Part shown: positions 61,675-64,000 of the stretch, in pieces
Numbering within the stretch: the stretch's first letter is position 1
Layout: each line of letters opens with the position of its first letter
Origin: Haliscomenobacter hydrossis DSM 1100
Lineage (GTDB): Bacteria; Bacteroidota; Bacteroidia; Chitinophagales; Saprospiraceae
Reading direction: 5' to 3'
DNA length: 64,000 bases
Assembly (NCBI RefSeq): GCF_000212735.1
Contig: NC_015510.1
Location: forward strand, 5,581,001 to 5,645,000
The notes under the pieces: generated by a model
What the model was told of the DNA's origin: nothing
Database searches by the model: none
What the model saw: only the letters and a program-made list of their open reading frames with translations
Translations under genes and position numbers: made by a program

Positions 61675-64000
61675 CTACTTCACCAACTGAATATACCCTT
61701 CCAGCGGTTTCTCCACCGCCACCACACCATTCACCCGTTGTTCAAACACCTTACATTTGTAGTAATACACCCCGGCGGGTAGTGCATCACCTTGTAAGTT
61801 GGTACCATCCCAATTCAAGTTCGGATCCGCAGTTTTGAACACCAGTTGTCCCCAACGGTTGAACACCTGGAAATCGACTGCGGCGATGAAGCAGAAGGGG
61901 AAGGGCGTGAACAAGTCGTTTTGATTGTCGCTATTGGGCGTAAAGGTATTGGGCAACATATAACGCGGGCAATTGTCCACACAAATGATGTTGCTGCGGC
62001 CACTTTCGTTGCCCAATTGGTCTACTGAAGTCACCGCATAACAACCCGCGATACCCAACTCGGGCCGATGTTCAAACAACAGCGTATTCGGAGAACTGAT
62101 GGTGCCCACCAGGGTATAAGTCCCCACCGTATCTCCGTTGTTGAAATACACCCGGTAGCCCGCCAAATCCGTAGCATCCGGGCAGGTTTCTGTGGGGCGA
62201 TTCCAGGTGATGGTATTCACTTGTAAATCGGGGTTGGAGCAATCCGTCGGTTTGTCACAAATGGTCGCTACTTTGATCGTGGGCGGGCAAGGCGGTACAT
62301 TGTCCTGGGGTCGGCCACAAGCTTCCTGCGAGTGGTTGAGCAAGGGGCTCGGCAAGTCTGCGATGCCATACGTGCCCAGTGCGCGAATTTTGTAACAGTA
62401 TTCGTTGCCATTGACCAAATTGCGGTCGGTATAACTGTTGCCAGCTACCGTTGCCAATGAGTCAAAGCCGCCACTGGCGTTTTTGCGCAGGATAACGTAG
62501 GCATAATTATCCCAGGGCGTACTCTCCTCCCAGGACAAGTTCAGTAGTTTATCCGATGAAGCGATGCGCAAAAATACCGTTGAAGCCATCGGGGTTACGC
62601 CTAGTGGCATGGTAGTAGATCTCCCCACATAAAAACGTACCCGATAACTATAAGGTGTAGCCGCCGTGCGCAAATTTTGATCCAGGAAGCAAGTATCATT
62701 GGCGCCTTTGAAGGTACTGCTGTTGAATCTGGCTATGGGAATGAAATCGGCATCCGCCGGATCTAAACCTTCCGCTCGAATCAACTCATAACTGTATGGC
62801 CCCGGATTGACCAGGGTATCCAGGTCGTTGGCTTTGGGTTTGGTCCAACAAACTTGTACACTACCATTGGTAGCACCCGTCGTGATCACATCCGCCTTGA
62901 TGATGAGCGGAAGATTGCGATTCAGTTGTACACAAGCCTCTTTGGAAGGCAGACTTTCCAAAAGATTATAAGCATAACGCCCTCCTGGGGTAGTTTTGGC
63001 AAATTCAGCCAAAATCCGGTAACAATACGTTTTACCCGGCTCTACATCATTGTCGCGGTAGTGGTAACGACCATTCAAACTGTCTCGAATTGAAAACTCC
63101 GTCAGCTTGACATACCCCCGTCCAGTCAGTCCTGGCTGACAAGTATCCGGCTCAAATGCATTGCTGCCTACCCGTCGCCAAACGGTGAAAGCCTGGAAGT
63201 AATTCTCAGCGGCTTTGTCACACACATAGGGCTTGTTCCAGGTAACGTCGATAAAGCCGTTGCCCGGAGCAGCACGAACCCCTTCCGGAGGTGGCCCCAC
63301 TACCCGGATGCGCACCGTTTTGAGGACAGATAAGCCGGTGGAGTCTCGCGGGTAAAAATCGTCGACGGCTCGGAAAACGACGGTGTAGAACTGATCCGAG
63401 ATGTGTTCGCAACGCGTTTCCCAACGGAAGGTTCTTACAAAGGGGTCGTTTTGATAGGTATTGATGTTGGGGGTAAACGTCGCTGGACTCAATTTTACCT
63501 CAAAAGGACCACCCAATGCGCCCAGTTTAACTCTTTGGCGGGTTTCTTCAATGGGTGCAGTAGCCGTTACTTTAAACTCGAGTACATCGCCGGCAACGAC
63601 ACATATTTCTTCGTAGGGTACTTCAATTTTGGGTGGCTGGTTGTCACAATTCTGGATCAAAATCTGAATGTCGCGCACAATGGTATCCAGCGGGTTCCCG
63701 TCGCGGTACTCGATGATGATCATGGCCAGGTTGTATTCCCCGGCGCGTTGGGGGGAATCCCACACAATTTCCCCGGTTTTTTCATTGATGCTGAGGTTGT
63801 TTTTGGGCCCGGGGCTGATCATATTGGGGAAAAGGTAGTTGGGCACCTGTATGCCGCGGTCAGAGAAAGGCACAATCAACTTGTAGGCCAGGCTATCTCC
63901 ATCGGCATCATAGGCATTGGGGTTGTGGATAAAAGGTTTTCCCACACAACCTATGTCGATGGGGGGCTGCAAAAGTATCGGGGTATTGTTACAACCATCT
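61675..64000 (-). CDS. T9SS type B (CHU_C) secreted protein with fibronectin-like modules, 5-prime end outside window
   Basis: The frame is open to the right edge (DGCNNTPILLQPPIDIGCVG at the visible N-terminal side), so the true start lies beyond it; at least 774 residues are visible. Cadherin/Ig-like start (NAYDADGDSLAYKLIVPFSD, INEKTGEIVWDSPQRAGEYN) is followed by several fibronectin III-type units (FIDVTWNKPY, GSVQVCWTKP, LLNLSWEESTPWDNYAYVIL). The end CPRYMLPNTFTPNSDNQNDL, FQVFNRWGQLVFKT and LPAGVYYYKCKVFEQ is the type B sorting domain. It is a surface protein exported by T9SS and probably a large adhesin. Confidence 0.9.
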   Translation of the reverse strand, partial: DGCNNTPILLQPPIDIGCVGKPFIHNPNAYDADGDSLAYKLIVPFSDRGIQVPNYLFPNMISPGPKNNLSINEKTGEIVWDSPQRAGEYNLAMIIIEYRDGNPLDTIVRDIQILIQNCDNQPPKIEVPYEEICVVAGDVLEFKVTATAPIEETRQRVKLGALGGPFEVKLSPATFTPNINTYQNDPFVRTFRWETRCEHISDQFYTVVFRAVDDFYPRDSTGLSVLKTVRIRVVGPPPEGVRAAPGNGFIDVTWNKPYVCDKAAENYFQAFTVWRRVGSNAFEPDTCQPGLTGRGYVKLTEFSIRDSLNGRYHYRDNDVEPGKTYCYRILAEFAKTTPGGRYAYNLLESLPSKEACVQLNRNLPLIIKADVITTGATNGSVQVCWTKPKANDLDTLVNPGPYSYELIRAEGLDPADADFIPIARFNSSTFKGANDTCFLDQNLRTAATPYSYRVRFYVGRSTTMPLGVTPMASTVFLRIASSDKLLNLSWEESTPWDNYAYVILRKNASGGFDSLATVAGNSYTDRNLVNGNEYCYKIRALGTYGIADLPSPLLNHSQEACGRPQDNVPPCPPTIKVATICDKPTDCSNPDLQVNTITWNRPTETCPDATDLAGYRVYFNNGDTVGTYTLVGTISSPNTLLFEHRPELGIAGCYAVTSVDQLGNESGRSNIICVDNCPRYMLPNTFTPNSDNQNDLFTPFPFCFIAAVDFQVFNRWGQLVFKTADPNLNWDGTNLQGDALPAGVYYYKCKVFEQRVNGVVAVEKPLEGYIQLVK

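Overview
The window reads as chromosomal DNA of a Bacteroidota bacterium, most likely a member of the Saprospiria (Haliscomenobacter/Lewinella-like). The reasons are a SusC/SusD pair, type IX secretion (T9SS) cargo of both sorting classes, a PorP/SprF protein, many lipoproteins with Cys lipoboxes, exact TAnnTTTG-type promoter hexamers, few Shine-Dalgarno sites, and an N-terminal STAND-associated domain of a kind common in this group. The taxon is inferred from gene content only. No tRNA, rRNA or CRISPR array was seen.

Layout. 0-9.4 kb: two DUF418 membrane proteins (the first cut by the window edge), a VOC/cytochrome c/rhodanese fusion lipoprotein, a TPR protein, a histidine kinase relic, and a one-base-spaced pair of secreted amidohydrolase-type enzymes (C45-type and agmatine deiminase/PAD-type). 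9.5-13.1 kb: a STAND NTPase of the conflict/immunity type, followed by a REP palindrome array with its own REP-associated tyrosine transposase, which carries a REP element inside its coding sequence. 13.2-19.7 kb: secreted esterases, a PYROXD2-like oxidoreductase, an EthD protein, a lipoprotein and a MoxR ATPase. 19.8-26.2 kb: a complete nqrABCDEF operon for the sodium-pumping NADH:quinone oxidoreductase, with long palindromes in three of its gene junctions. 26.2-31.9 kb: SusD, SusC and a DUF151 nuclease.

32-44 kb is an accessory region: an AAA_14/DUF4143 ATPase, a RelE-like/SF1 helicase/ankyrin fusion, an AAA-ATPase-like/PD-(D/E)XK protein, a frameshifted AlbA_2 regulator, a DUF4143 relic, two surface proteins sharing a nearly identical stalk but with different tips, and a trypsin-like/FGE-fold fusion. 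44-51.7 kb holds T9SS genes: PorP/SprF, a type B cargo and a giant type A cargo.

52-55.4 kb: a TonB-dependent receptor with a clear TPP riboswitch in its leader, hence a probable thiamin (or precursor) importer, next to a NadR-like kinase. 55.6-64 kb: a conserved unknown, era, a DM13 lipoprotein, SRPBCC, propeller and RraB-TPR proteins, a lipoprotein with a XisI-derived N-terminus, and another T9SS type B protein that runs off the end.

The strongest unexplained signal is non-coding. At least nine gene boundaries hold long palindromes whose arms are built from a short tandem word; the word differs from locus to locus while the architecture stays the same. At one site three unrelated palindromes are nested concentrically.
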